From positions 1 through 35,983 of the IMG/VR virus record IMGVR_UViG_3300037493_001493: DNA of 35,983 nucleotides. One strand, written 5' to 3'. This stretch comes from a virus. The notes under the pieces are model-generated. The model did not search any database, was not told the DNA's origin, and saw nothing but the letters and a program-made list of their open reading frames with translations. Both the position numbers and the translations under genes were made by a program. This document shows, in pieces, positions 1-7,921 of the stretch (position 1 is the first letter of the stretch; the number at the start of each line of letters is the position of its first letter).

Positions 1-126
1 CGTAATGGAGTTTAAGCAACAAAAATTAATTTACGAAGGCTTGCTACAAAACGTAGGCACGTCAATTAAGCAATCTGATTTACCAACATTTGAAGAATAT
101 TATAAGGAAACCTATGGAAAATAAAA
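1..126. repeat. Terminal direct repeat, left copy
   Basis: These 126 bases are identical to the last 126 bases of the window. A coding frame enters at base 2 and stops at 124, exactly as in the right-hand copy. The simplest reading is an assembly of a circular or circularly permuted genome whose two ends overlap. A genuine short terminal repeat of the virion DNA is possible but less likely, because the repeat has no boundary signal and begins and ends inside genes. Confidence 0.9.
2..124 (+). CDS. 3' end of the small gene that starts at 35736
   Basis: This is the C-terminal 40 codons of the protein whose complete copy lies at 35736-35981. It appears here only because the genome ends overlap. 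The frame reads from base 2 and ends in TAA at 122-124. The visible part finishes in a Y-Y-K-E-T-Y-G-K tail. The next gene begins at 114, inside this one. Confidence 0.8.
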   Translation, partial: VMEFKQQKLIYEGLLQNVGTSIKQSDLPTFEEYYKETYGK

Positions 127-314
127 AGCAAACAGCAGTTGAGTGGTTAATTGAAATATACCTAACCACAGGAATAGACAGAAACGTACATTTTCACCAA
201 GCCAAAGCAATGGAAAAGGAGCAGATAATTGATGCTTACAAGCAATGTGAAAACTCGCATATTTCTTGGGAATGCGATGGCTCAGAAGAATACTACACCT
301 CAACCTACGAGTGA
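114..314 (+). CDS. Small conserved phage protein, KQTAxEW family
   Basis: This 66-aa soluble protein has an N-terminus (ENKKQTAVEWLIEIY) that matches the start of the preceding gene (35736-35981, GKKQTALEYFLMGIY). The two are therefore tandem paralogues. A central QAKAMEKEQIIDAY stretch is typical, from memory, of small proteins seen in many Bacteroidota phages. Its function is unknown. I chose the ATG at 114, which overlaps the upstream stop (ATGGAAAATAA), over a TTG at 90. It ends in TGA at 312-314, overlapping the helicase start. It looks translationally coupled within an early operon. Confidence 0.7.
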   Translation: MENKKQTAVEWLIEIYLTTGIDRNVHFHQAKAMEKEQIIDAYKQCENSHISWECDGSEEYYTSTYE

Positions 315-1792
315 TGATGCAACTAAGAGAATATCAAGAACGCTTCATCAACAACATCAGTGCGAAGCTGCGCATCCATCGCAAGGTGGTTGCTCAGCTC
401 GCAACAGGAGGCGGCAAGACAGTATGCTTCGCGGAGATTTGTGACCGCTACTGCGCTAAGTCAAGCCAAGATGTGTTGATACTCGTTCACCGCGAAGAAC
501 TGCTCACACAGGCATCTAAAGCGATTCGACTTCCAGTGCAAAAAGTAGTTGCAGGAATGAAGACCATACCGCCTGCCAGAGTATATGTCGCAATGGTGGA
601 GTCGGCTCACAAGCGGCTGCACCTATTTGAGAACATTGGGATGGTCATAGTTGACGAGTGCCACATCGGAAACTTCACCAAGGTCATTGACCACTTCAAG
701 GAGCAGTACATCATCGGCTTCACTGCCACACCACTTGCCGCCAAGAAGACCAATCCACTGCGCAACTACTTCGATGACATCGTGTGCGGCATCGACATCC
801 CCGAGCTCATAGAGGACGGCTTCCTTGCACCTGAGCAGACATACTCATCTTCATCCATTGTGGAGCGTGCTAAGCTTAAGATGAAAGCAGGCGACTTCGA
901 CCAAGCACAGATGGGAGCCATGTACAAAGAGCCCAAGTACATCGACACCACTCTCAAAGCCTACCAAAAGCATTCACTCGGGCGCAAGACAATAATCTTT
1001 AATTGCAATGTCGAGCACTCCCAAGCAGTCAATGCCGCCTTCGTTGTCGCAGGATTCAACTCACGCCATCTCGATGCAACCTCTGAGAACCGAGCCGAAA
1101 CATTAGAGTGGTTTGCCAACACTCCAGATGCCATCCTTAACAACATCGGCATCGCAACAACAGGCTTCGACCAACCAGACATCGAGACCGTAATAGTTAA
1201 CAAGGCAACAGCATCGATGCCCCTTTGGCTTCAGATGTGCGGCAGAGGTGCTCGTCCGCATCCAATCAAGCTCGCATTCACCATCATCGACCTTGGTGGT
1301 AACTGCCTCACGCACGGCTCATGGGCTGCCTCCCGAAATTGGGAGGATATCTTCCACAATCCCAAGAAGCCAGGCGCAGGAGTTGCTCCAGTAAAAGAAT
1401 GCCCTACATGTGCCGCTCTCCTGCACACCTCCAAGATGCAATGCTACTGCGGCCACATCTTCCCCAAGAAGATTGTCCTTGACCAAGGCATTGAGGACTT
1501 CATCCTTATGACCGACAGTGTTGACATCAAGAAGCTCATCGCAATGAACGAGCACCACAAAGAATACCGATCCCTATTCGTAGCCATTGAACATGTTGCT
1601 CTGCTTGCAAAGAAGAACATCAAGAAATTAAATGCGGACAACTACTTGCACATTGCCAAAAAGAATCACGAAATTGCGAGGCTCTGGTGTCGCGAAAAAA
1701 ACAGAAGATTTAACCGCTTCCACAAAGACCTAGCTGATGAGAAATTAAAAACAACCCTAAAAACAATATATAATGCTGATCTCCTCCTATAA
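314..1792 (+). CDS. Superfamily II DNA helicase, RadD/SSL2-like
   Basis: This 492-aa helicase has the expected ATP-dependent motor motifs. Walker A is ATGGGKT near residues 31-38, the Walker B box is DECH near 114, motif III is FTATP near 137, and motif VI is QMCGRGAR near 307-315. A C-terminal zinc ribbon (CPTC, then CYCG about 15 residues later, near 363-380) resembles RadD-type repair helicases. The likely role is unwinding or branch processing during phage replication and recombination. The ATG at 314 overlaps the preceding TGA (TGATG), which I prefer to an upstream in-frame start at 266. The gene overlaps the primase-helicase start by 20 nt, so the two are probably co-expressed. The helicase call is firm; the RadD assignment is by resemblance. 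Confidence 0.85.
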   Translation: MMQLREYQERFINNISAKLRIHRKVVAQLATGGGKTVCFAEICDRYCAKSSQDVLILVHREELLTQASKAIRLPVQKVVAGMKTIPPARVYVAMVESAHKRLHLFENIGMVIVDECHIGNFTKVIDHFKEQYIIGFTATPLAAKKTNPLRNYFDDIVCGIDIPELIEDGFLAPEQTYSSSSIVERAKLKMKAGDFDQAQMGAMYKEPKYIDTTLKAYQKHSLGRKTIIFNCNVEHSQAVNAAFVVAGFNSRHLDATSENRAETLEWFANTPDAILNNIGIATTGFDQPDIETVIVNKATASMPLWLQMCGRGARPHPIKLAFTIIDLGGNCLTHGSWAASRNWEDIFHNPKKPGAGVAPVKECPTCAALLHTSKMQCYCGHIFPKKIVLDQGIEDFILMTDSVDIKKLIAMNEHHKEYRSLFVAIEHVALLAKKNIKKLNADNYLHIAKKNHEIARLWCREKNRRFNRFHKDLADEKLKTTLKTIYNADLLL

Positions 1793-3905
1793 GAACATCC
1801 ATGATTCCCAAGACACCGACATCGAACTTGCAAGCTTCCTCGAAGGAGTGCAGTCAGGCAAATGGCAAGACATAGTTCTCGATGTGCGCAATGCACCAAC
1901 AAAAGAAATCAAAGACCTTAAGAAGAAAACCGCTCCACTGGTAACCATCAGCGGCTCATTCTCCGCTCGAAAAGATGATGCAATCCGACAGCACTCAGGT
2001 TTCATTGCCATCGACATCGATAACCTCGAAGATGCTCAAGCCACCAAGGAGCGCATAGGTGCTGACCACTATATATATGCTGCATTCTTATCCATCGGAG
2101 GCAACGGCTTATGCCTTATAGTAAAGATTGACGGCACTCGACACCTCGATGCCTTCAATGGCATTGCTGCATACCTTTACAATGAGTATCAACTTATCGT
2201 GGACCAGTCCGGTAAGAATGTTTCCCGTGCTCGATTCGTTTCTTACGATCCATTTATGCTGCTAAATACAAAATCAGCAACATTCAAGAAGTACCTTCCC
2301 AAAAAGAAAGAGCCAAAGCATCCAAAGGTAATGGTGATAAAAACCGACTTTGATGCAATGATCAAGCAGATGGATGAGAAAGGCATCAACCTATGCGAAG
2401 ACTACTCCGATTGGGTGCGCATCTGCTATGCCCTTGTGCAAGAGTTCCAAGAGCAAGGCCGCGACTACTTTCACACCTTATCCTCGCACAGCTCCAAATA
2501 CAACTCACTCGACTGCGATAGCCAGTTCACAGCCTGCCTTAAGAACCACAGCGAAACAAAAAGCAAGAAGTCAAGCATCGGCACAATATACTACCACGCC
2601 AAGCAGAACGGCATCGACATATACTCTGAGCACACAAAGTCAATTGCTCGATATGCAACATCGCAAAAGGCGGCAGGGCTGTCCAAAGAAGCCATCATTG
2701 AGACATTGGAAAAGCAAGGGGGATATAATCCTGAAGACTCCAAAGAAATAGTTGAGCAGATAGTAAGCAAGGATATCAAGTTCAAATCGGATTCCGTAAC
2801 TACCGACATAGCTGCATTTGTTAATACTTACGACCTTAAGAAGAATGTCATCACTCGCAAGATTGAACTTGATGGAAAAGCAATTGATGACTCCGACCTT
2901 AACTCAATCTTTCTTGACTCGAAAGCAGTGTTCAAAGAATCAACAAAGGATTTAATTACTTCGATTATATTCTCAAATCGGGTGCCGTCATACAATCCAT
3001 TGCATGAATTTTTTGAAGAGCAGCTGTTTGAATATGACAACGACAATTGGCCGAATATAAAGCTGCTTCTTAGCAGTGTTGTTTCCGACACTCAAGAAGC
3101 AGATTTCTTCATACTTCGATGGCTGCTTTCAGTTGTCGCATCTGCATACGGTCATAAGTCAGAGCTCGTACTTGTTTTCTGCGGCGAAAAGCAGGGCACT
3201 GGAAAGACTCACTGGTTCCGATACCTCCTTCCAAAGAAGCTGCGCTACCTTTATGCTGAGTCTAAGATGGATGCCGGCAAGGATGATGAAATTCTAATGT
3301 GTGGAAAGTTGCTTATCAATGATGACGAATACGGCGGAAAGTCCAAGAAGGAAGATAAGCGACTTAAGGAGCTCACATCAAAAGAGTTTATCAACGTGCG
3401 CGAGCCATACGGCAGAGTTTCAGTGGATCTAAAAAGGCTATCAGTATTTTGCGGAACATCAAACGAGACTCAGATACTTAGTGATGCAACGGGCAACAGA
3501 CGAATCATGCCAATCCATATCAATGAAATTGACCATGACTTTTATAACCAGTGCGACAAGGAAGGACTTTGGCGTGAGCTCTATTGCATGTTTCAAATGG
3601 GTGCTGAGTACACAATCTTAAAAGAAGATATTGATAGACTTAATGCAGCAACCGAGATGTATAAGATATCAACACCTGAGGATGATTTGATTCACAAGAA
3701 GCTCACACCTGGAAGATCAACATCATACGGCGAGTGGATGTCACTCACCGAAATTCAACAGTACTTAATGGCAGATACCAAGTTTAATTACCTCAACACT
3801 AATCGCATTGGGCAGATTCTCACATCGCTTGGATTTGAAAAGCAACGCAGAGTTTTAAACCTATCTAAGGTCATGATGTACTTTGTAAGCCGCAATCCTA
3901 CATAA
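1773..3905 (+). CDS. Primase-helicase (BT4734-like N-domain, PriCT, VirE/D5-type ATPase)
   Basis: This 710-aa protein shows three regions. Residues about 20-170 resemble the BT4734-like N-terminal domain, with TISGSFSARKDD and HSGFIAIDID. Residues about 195-290 look like a primase C-terminal (PriCT) domain, with DYSDWVRICYAL and GTIYYHAKQNGI. The C-terminal part is an AAA+ ATPase of the VirE/D5 kind, with Walker A GEKQGTGKTHW near 470, Walker B LLINDDE near 512 and a sensor-like FCGTSNE near 560. The family primes and unwinds DNA at phage and plasmid origins. The candidate origin region lies immediately downstream, which fits that role. No phage DNA polymerase was seen, so the host polymerase is probably recruited. 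Confidence 0.82.
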   Translation: MLISSYKNIHDSQDTDIELASFLEGVQSGKWQDIVLDVRNAPTKEIKDLKKKTAPLVTISGSFSARKDDAIRQHSGFIAIDIDNLEDAQATKERIGADHYIYAAFLSIGGNGLCLIVKIDGTRHLDAFNGIAAYLYNEYQLIVDQSGKNVSRARFVSYDPFMLLNTKSATFKKYLPKKKEPKHPKVMVIKTDFDAMIKQMDEKGINLCEDYSDWVRICYALVQEFQEQGRDYFHTLSSHSSKYNSLDCDSQFTACLKNHSETKSKKSSIGTIYYHAKQNGIDIYSEHTKSIARYATSQKAAGLSKEAIIETLEKQGGYNPEDSKEIVEQIVSKDIKFKSDSVTTDIAAFVNTYDLKKNVITRKIELDGKAIDDSDLNSIFLDSKAVFKESTKDLITSIIFSNRVPSYNPLHEFFEEQLFEYDNDNWPNIKLLLSSVVSDTQEADFFILRWLLSVVASAYGHKSELVLVFCGEKQGTGKTHWFRYLLPKKLRYLYAESKMDAGKDDEILMCGKLLINDDEYGGKSKKEDKRLKELTSKEFINVREPYGRVSVDLKRLSVFCGTSNETQILSDATGNRRIMPIHINEIDHDFYNQCDKEGLWRELYCMFQMGAEYTILKEDIDRLNAATEMYKISTPEDDLIHKKLTPGRSTSYGEWMSLTEIQQYLMADTKFNYLNTNRIGQILTSLGFEKQRRVLNLSKVMMYFVSRNPT

Positions 3906-3930
3906 TTGGACATGCACGGACATGCACTTT

Positions 3931-3938
3931 TATTTTTG
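3931..3938 (+). promoter_or_regulatory. Candidate Bacteroidota -7 element, TATTTTTG
   Basis: TATTTTTG fits the Bacteroidota consensus TAnnTTTG. It sits 3 nt after the tandem GGACATGCAC repeats, so a protein bound there would contact the upstream part of the promoter. It would drive the VRR-NUC gene and the short genes after it. No clear upstream TTG is present. Confidence 0.35.
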
Positions 3939-4020
3939 CCTGTCCATCCAAAACCTTTGATAATCTAAGTGCGCAGAGGACTTGGACAGGGGACATGCAC
4001 TTTATCTAATAATACTAATA

Positions 4021-4065
4021 ATATATACACACACACATATATGCACACACACACACACACATGTA
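4021..4065. repeat. Alternating purine-pyrimidine tract with (AC)n runs
   Basis: Forty-five consecutive bases alternate purine and pyrimidine without a break. The tract includes (AC)5 at 4027-4036 and about eight and a half CA units at 4044-4061, joined by ATATATGC. Such tracts can adopt Z-DNA under negative supercoiling and are prone to slippage. It lies between the two groups of short repeats in the candidate origin region. Confidence 0.85.
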
Positions 4066-4117
4066 GCAACCTCCAAAGTTGTGAATGTCGCATGTCCTGC
4101 CTGTCCGCCTGTCCAAA

Positions 4118-4441
4118 ATGAACGAAACAGCAACCCAAGCGAGAGCCTTCCAAAACCTTTGGAACGCACGCCCAGACCTACGTGGCCGCATATTTGCAAT
4201 TAATAACAACTCCATCAACGGCATCAAGGGAGCAATGAACAAAGCGATGGGAGTCATCGCAGGAGTTGCTGATATGTGCTACCTCAAGCCAGAAGGAAAG
4301 ACTTGTTGGATTGAATGGAAGACAGACACTGGCAAACAGTCACCGCAGCAAGTCAACTTTGAGAAGCTCTGCCGATCACTCGGGCATGAGTATCACATTG
4401 TAAGAAGTGAAGCAGAATTTTTAAACATCATCAACGCATGA
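4118..4441 (+). CDS. VRR-NUC domain nuclease
   Basis: This 107-aa protein has the compact VRR-NUC (PD-(D/E)XK superfamily) layout. The pattern is an N-terminal helix, then GVIAGVADMCYL with the catalytic Asp, then TCWIEWKTDTGKQSPQQ with the E-x-K core, and a final helix. Stand-alone VRR-NUC proteins of phages are proposed to cut branched DNA such as Holliday junctions. I chose the ATG at 4118 because the 11 upstream codons of the longer frame lie in the repeat region. Its 3' end overlaps the next ATG (ATGA at 4438-4441). Confidence 0.75.
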   Translation: MNETATQARAFQNLWNARPDLRGRIFAINNNSINGIKGAMNKAMGVIAGVADMCYLKPEGKTCWIEWKTDTGKQSPQQVNFEKLCRSLGHEYHIVRSEAEFLNIINA

Positions 4442-4692
4442 CGACAGAGGAAAAAATCATCAAGACCATGAACGAGTGGTATCCGATTGAGGGAAAGATT
4501 GTCGATGGCTGCGTGACATATCATTCAACACAGCGCACGCATGAGAGCTTTAGGCAGCACTTAGTTAATGCCAACCCCGAAAGCATTGTCTACATCTACT
4601 ACCTGAGCCGATGTGCTAAATGGATTAAGACATTAAAATTGCATAATCAAAAGTTAATTCCTATCTTTGCTGCCAATGGAACAAAAGATTGA
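4438..4692 (+). CDS. Small hypothetical protein
   Basis: This 84-aa soluble protein starts in an ATGA overlap with the nuclease gene, which suggests translational coupling. It has no motif I recognise. The composition is mixed, with a TEEKIIKTMNEWYP N-terminus and no membrane segment or cysteine cluster. It overlaps the following gene by 17 nt. A role alongside the replication genes is suggested only by position. Confidence 0.6.
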   Translation: MTTEEKIIKTMNEWYPIEGKIVDGCVTYHSTQRTHESFRQHLVNANPESIVYIYYLSRCAKWIKTLKLHNQKLIPIFAANGTKD

Positions 4693-4852
4693 AAGGCGAG
4701 GCGGAAAGCGCAAGGGAGCAGGCCCGAAGTTTATCTACGGCGAGGACACTTGCAACATAACTTTGCGCGTTCCAAAAAGCAAGAAGGATGAAATCAAGAA
4801 GATGATATACGCATTATTACATCAATTCAAAACTATCAACGATGGCTGCTAA
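4676..4852 (+). CDS. Small basic protein with RGGKRKGAGPK motif
   Basis: This 58-aa basic protein begins with a Lys/Arg/Gly-rich segment (RRGGKRKGAGPKF) followed by NITLRVPKSKKDEIKKMI. That pattern of a basic arm, a short beta strand and a helix is reminiscent of small ribbon-helix-helix DNA-binding proteins. I infer DNA binding but cannot confirm the fold. I chose the ATG at 4676 over the in-frame ATG at 4667; both lie inside the preceding gene. It overlaps the following gene by 11 nt. Confidence 0.55.
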   Translation: MEQKIERRGGKRKGAGPKFIYGEDTCNITLRVPKSKKDEIKKMIYALLHQFKTINDGC

Positions 4853-5141
4853 CAGATGGCGAAGTGGATACATGCGCATCCAAGATGACACCTTCACTGG
4901 GTACTTGACTCCAATCGGATCAGTGCAAGATGTTGAGGTGACATTTAAGGTTAAAGCCATGCAGAAGATAATGGAAGCATCGGAAAGCATCCAGATGGAA
5001 GTGCCGAATGAATATCTAATCGGATCACTTAAGCAGAATGATGACGGTTACTTCACTGCCGATGTTATCATCTATAACAAGGTTGTAAGATTGAAATTGA
5101 CAGAGGACGAAATCAAACGCAGCAAAACACTATCTTTGTAG
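4842..5141 (+). CDS. Hypothetical protein
   Basis: This 99-aa protein appears soluble and beta-rich, with alternating polar and hydrophobic runs such as DVEVTFKVKAM and YFTADVIIYNKVVRLKL. It has no motif I recognise. The annotated ATG overlaps the upstream gene. An internal ATG at 4872 is an alternative. It ends 2 nt before the methyltransferase start. Confidence 0.55.
   Translation: MAANRWRSGYMRIQDDTFTGYLTPIGSVQDVEVTFKVKAMQKIMEASESIQMEVPNEYLIGSLKQNDDGYFTADVIIYNKVVRLKLTEDEIKRSKTLSL
5131..5138 (+). promoter_or_regulatory. Candidate -7 element, TATCTTTG
   Basis: TATCTTTG fits TAnnTTTG and is identical to the elements at 21307 and 23538. It lies inside the last codons of the preceding gene, 5 nt before the methyltransferase ATG at 5144. 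A transcript from it would be nearly leaderless. The position inside a gene makes chance more likely than for the intergenic examples. Confidence 0.35.
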
Positions 5142-5143
5142 GG

Positions 5144-6334
5144 ATGAGAGCCGAGATAGTTAAGATTAGCGATGTTAAGGTAAATCCTAATAACCCGAGA
5201 CTTATCAAGGATGATAAGTTTGCAAAGCTTGTGCAGTCAATTAAAGACTTGCCTCAGATGCTTGCCATTCGTCCTATCGTAGTCAATACAGATATGGTTG
5301 TGCTTGGTGGCAATATGCGCCTTAAGGCTTGCAAAGAGGCAGGACTTAAAGAAGTACCTATCATCATTGCAGACAACCTTACAGAGGAGCAACAACGTGA
5401 ATTCTTAATCAAAGATAATGTAAGCGGTGGCGAGTGGGATTGGCAGATGCTTGCTAATGATTGGGATACTGAGCAGCTTAATGATTGGGGATTGGACATT
5501 CCAAACTTTGAGCCCGAGCAAGTGCTCGAAGCCGTTGAGGATGATTATGAAGTTCCTGATGGCGGCATTGAAACCGACATTGTACTTGGAGACCTATTTG
5601 AGATAGGGGAGCATCGTTTGCTTTGTGGAGATTCGACGGATAGTGATGCAGTGGCAAGGTTGATGGATGGAAGTAAGGCGGATATGGTGTTTACTGACCC
5701 GCCTTATAGAATGGAAGCACAAGGAGGAAGTAACCAACCAATAGGAAGGGCAGCAGCTAAACTTGGTAAAGCTATTGAACATTTATGCGAGTTTGACCCT
5801 GTTGCTTTTCTTAATACTTTGCCAATTGTATTTGAAAGCAAAAAAATGAACTCATATATCTTTTGCAATAAAGATTTAGTTCCCGACTATCTTAATTGGG
5901 CTATTGAAAGCGGTTATAGTTTTAATATACTATTTTGGAAGAAACCAAATGCTATCCCACTTGGTGAGCAACACAGACCCGACACAGAATATTTATTATT
6001 CTTTAGAAAATCGGCAATTTGGAACAATGGTTTGAAAGATGTAAATTATTCAAAGTGCTTGGAATTTGGAAGAGATAACTCTACACCACATCCAACTATG
6101 AAACCTATCGAATTAATATCTAATGAGATAAAGATTAGTTCAAACAAAAACGGAATAGTATTTGATTTTTTCTTAGGTTCAGGTTCAACAATGGTAGCAT
6201 CACACCAACTCAACCGCAAATGCTACGGAATGGAACTCGATCCGAAGTACTGCCAAGTGATTGTTGATAGGATGCTTAAACTTGACCCATCGCTTAAAGT
6301 TAAGCGAAACGGAATTGAATACATAACCTCGTAA
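5144..6334 (+). CDS. ParB-like domain fused to a beta-class DNA methyltransferase
   Basis: Residues 1 to about 110 form a ParB/sulfiredoxin-like domain, with NPNNPR, VVLGGNMRLKACKEAG and the following KDN motif. Residues about 145-396 form a SAM-dependent amino-methyltransferase. The catalytic DPPY box is near 185 and the SAM-binding FxGxGS (FDFFLGSGST) is near 340. That order, motif IV before motif I, marks the beta class that makes N6-methyladenine or N4-methylcytosine. The family is common in phages and may protect DNA from restriction. No cognate endonuclease is beside it. The central recognition segment (about 5780-6190) is visibly more AT-rich than both ends, which suggests domain exchange. 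Confidence 0.85.
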   Translation: MRAEIVKISDVKVNPNNPRLIKDDKFAKLVQSIKDLPQMLAIRPIVVNTDMVVLGGNMRLKACKEAGLKEVPIIIADNLTEEQQREFLIKDNVSGGEWDWQMLANDWDTEQLNDWGLDIPNFEPEQVLEAVEDDYEVPDGGIETDIVLGDLFEIGEHRLLCGDSTDSDAVARLMDGSKADMVFTDPPYRMEAQGGSNQPIGRAAAKLGKAIEHLCEFDPVAFLNTLPIVFESKKMNSYIFCNKDLVPDYLNWAIESGYSFNILFWKKPNAIPLGEQHRPDTEYLLFFRKSAIWNNGLKDVNYSKCLEFGRDNSTPHPTMKPIELISNEIKISSNKNGIVFDFFLGSGSTMVASHQLNRKCYGMELDPKYCQVIVDRMLKLDPSLKVKRNGIEYITS

Positions 6335-6347
6335 AAGCTCGTAAAAA

Positions 6348-6647
6348 ATGAGAGAAGGTAGGAACGGCGGCAAACTAAAAACGGGAGGCGACAACGGTGG
6401 CGGTCGACCCCGCAAGCTTCCTGCATTGGATAAGCTGATGGCAGACGTGTTGGGCGAGGAGAAGGACGGCATTACGGCAGGCGAGGCGATATTGAAAGCA
6501 CTGAGGGCAAAGGCTACCAAGGGCGATGTGAGGGCTGCTGAGGTTTTGCTTGACAGAGCATACGGCAAGCCTAAGCAAACCACCGACACCAACATTACAA
6601 GCACTGAGCCATTGGTGATCATTCGCACCGAGCCAAAGAGTGAATGA
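6348..6647 (+). CDS. Terminase small subunit, putative
   Basis: This 99-aa protein lies immediately upstream of the large terminase and overlaps it by 4 nt. It has a Gly/Arg-rich N-terminus (GGDNGGGRPRK), then a helical region ending in GDVRAAEVLLDRAYGKPKQ. From memory, that ending is typical of small-terminase-like packaging proteins. Small terminases recognise the packaging site and form a ring beside the large subunit. The call rests mainly on position and the AAEVLLDRAYGKPKQ signature. Confidence 0.65.
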   Translation: MREGRNGGKLKTGGDNGGGRPRKLPALDKLMADVLGEEKDGITAGEAILKALRAKATKGDVRAAEVLLDRAYGKPKQTTDTNITSTEPLVIIRTEPKSE

Positions 6648-7921
6648 GCTACACGCTAACCGAGACACAGACAGTTGCATTTGACCAGGCGATAAACGGG
6701 GAGAAGCGTGTGATTGTGTTTGGAGGAAGTATTCGTGGTGGTAAGACCTATTGGTTACTCATTACACTATCACACCTTGCTCTTGCTTTCTCAGGCAGCC
6801 GATGGGCTATCATTCGCAAGAGCTTGCCAGACCTAAAGCGCACCACCTTCCCGAGCTTTACAGCACTCTTGACCGATGGGCTCAATGCTTACATTAAGAG
6901 TTGGAACAGAGACACCAATGTGGTGACATTCACCAACGGCAGTGAGCTTATCTTCATGGCTGAAAGCTTTGACGATGACAAGGACCTCAACAGGTTTCGT
7001 GGGCTAGAGATTAACGGCGCAGGCTTGGACGAGGTCAACGAGCTGCAGGAGCTCACCTTCTACAAGGTGCAGGAGCGCATCGGCAGTTGGAACAAAGCAC
7101 ATGGCAAGCCGCCCATCGTTTGCCTCGCCACTTGCAACCCTGCGAACAACTGGGTGAAGTCAGTGATCTACGACCGCTATCGCGACAAGACACTCCCTGA
7201 ACGATGGAGCTACATCCCGAGTAAGATAACTGACAACCCACACATCCCACTCGAATACCTTGAGAGCTTGAAGGAGTTGCCGCCTGTCCAGTACCAAAGG
7301 TTCGTGGAGGGCGATTGGGATATACTTGATGACGTTGCTAATCCGTTCTTGTACGAGTGGCAAGACGAGAAGCACATTGATGACAGTGTTGTACTCAACC
7401 GCAACATCCCCATCTTCATCTCAGTCGATTTCAACATCAACCCACTATGCGCACTGGTCATCCAACAGCTGCCGAGGGGCTGCGTGGTGGTGGATGAGAT
7501 TAAGATTGAGAAGGGCAGCGTTGATGCGTTCTGTGACCACATCGAGCGCATGGGTATCCCAATGGGTCTATTACGTATCACAGGCGATGCAATGGGCAAA
7601 GGTGGCACTGTGCAACAGCGCGACAACTCAAGCGCCTACACGCAGATTAAACGGCGGCTGCATCTCAGCGATAGCCAGATCATCATCCCTGCGAATCCGA
7701 CCCACTACAACAGCCGCATCGATTGCAATGGCGCACTCCGCAAGTTGGACATCAGAGCCAACTCGGTCAAGTGTAAGGGCTTCGTGTTCGATGCTAAGCA
7801 GGTGCAGTGCGACAGCAACGGCAGCATCATCAAGAGCAACAGAAGAATCTTATCAGAGCGTGCTGACTTCTTGGATTGTTTTCGTTACTTTGTCAACGCA
7901 ATACTTAAGAGATACCTATGA
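6644..7921 (+). CDS. terL: Terminase large subunit
   Basis: This 425-aa packaging motor has an N-terminal ATPase and a C-terminal RNase-H-like nuclease. Walker A is GGSIRGGKT near residues 27-35 and the Walker B/coupling region is GAGLDEVNEL near 126-135. A C-motif-like LATCNPA lies near 166. Nuclease acidic residues are visible in ISVDFN near 261, ITGDAM near 313 and ADFLDCFRYF near 408. It belongs to the Terminase_6-like group by appearance. Its 3' end overlaps the next ATG (ATGA at 7918). Packaging type cannot be read from the protein alone, but the overlapping ends of the assembly allow headful packaging. Confidence 0.92.
   Translation: MSYTLTETQTVAFDQAINGEKRVIVFGGSIRGGKTYWLLITLSHLALAFSGSRWAIIRKSLPDLKRTTFPSFTALLTDGLNAYIKSWNRDTNVVTFTNGSELIFMAESFDDDKDLNRFRGLEINGAGLDEVNELQELTFYKVQERIGSWNKAHGKPPIVCLATCNPANNWVKSVIYDRYRDKTLPERWSYIPSKITDNPHIPLEYLESLKELPPVQYQRFVEGDWDILDDVANPFLYEWQDEKHIDDSVVLNRNIPIFISVDFNINPLCALVIQQLPRGCVVVDEIKIEKGSVDAFCDHIERMGIPMGLLRITGDAMGKGGTVQQRDNSSAYTQIKRRLHLSDSQIIIPANPTHYNSRIDCNGALRKLDIRANSVKCKGFVFDAKQVQCDSNGSIIKSNRRILSERADFLDCFRYFVNAILKRYL

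Larger units (their letters stand above)
3906..4117. promoter_or_regulatory. Repeat-rich intergenic region: candidate origin or operator-promoter
   Basis: This 212-bp gap follows the primase-helicase gene. GGACATGCAC occurs at 3908-3917, 3918-3927 (a perfect tandem) and 3991-4000. Its inverted form GCATGTCC is at 4090-4097. GCCTGTCC occurs at 3938-3945, 4099-4106 and 4107-4114, and its inverted form GGACAGG is at 3984-3990. TCCAAAACCTTTG occurs at 3947-3959 and again inside the next gene at 4149-4161. Direct and inverted short repeats flanking AT-rich DNA next to a primase gene are the usual form of an iteron-like origin. A regulated promoter is the alternative. Confidence 0.55.

Noticed and set aside
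48-59. AAAACGTAGGCA-like word shared with the capsid leader near 22368
   Set aside because: A single 12-base match without further similarity is likely chance and lies inside a gene at one site.
2374-2751. 125-codon frame inside the primase-helicase gene
   Set aside because: Low-complexity Thr/Ser/Ala/Lys composition and full overlap with the PriCT region show it is a shadow.
4002-4257. Frames on both strands through the (AC)n tract
   Set aside because: They encode only His-Thr or Cys-Val dipeptide runs and exist because the repeat lacks stop codons.
6200-6628. 142-codon minus-strand frame over the end of the methyltransferase and the small terminase
   Set aside because: It crosses two convincing plus-strand genes and reads as low-complexity Ser/Pro/Leu.
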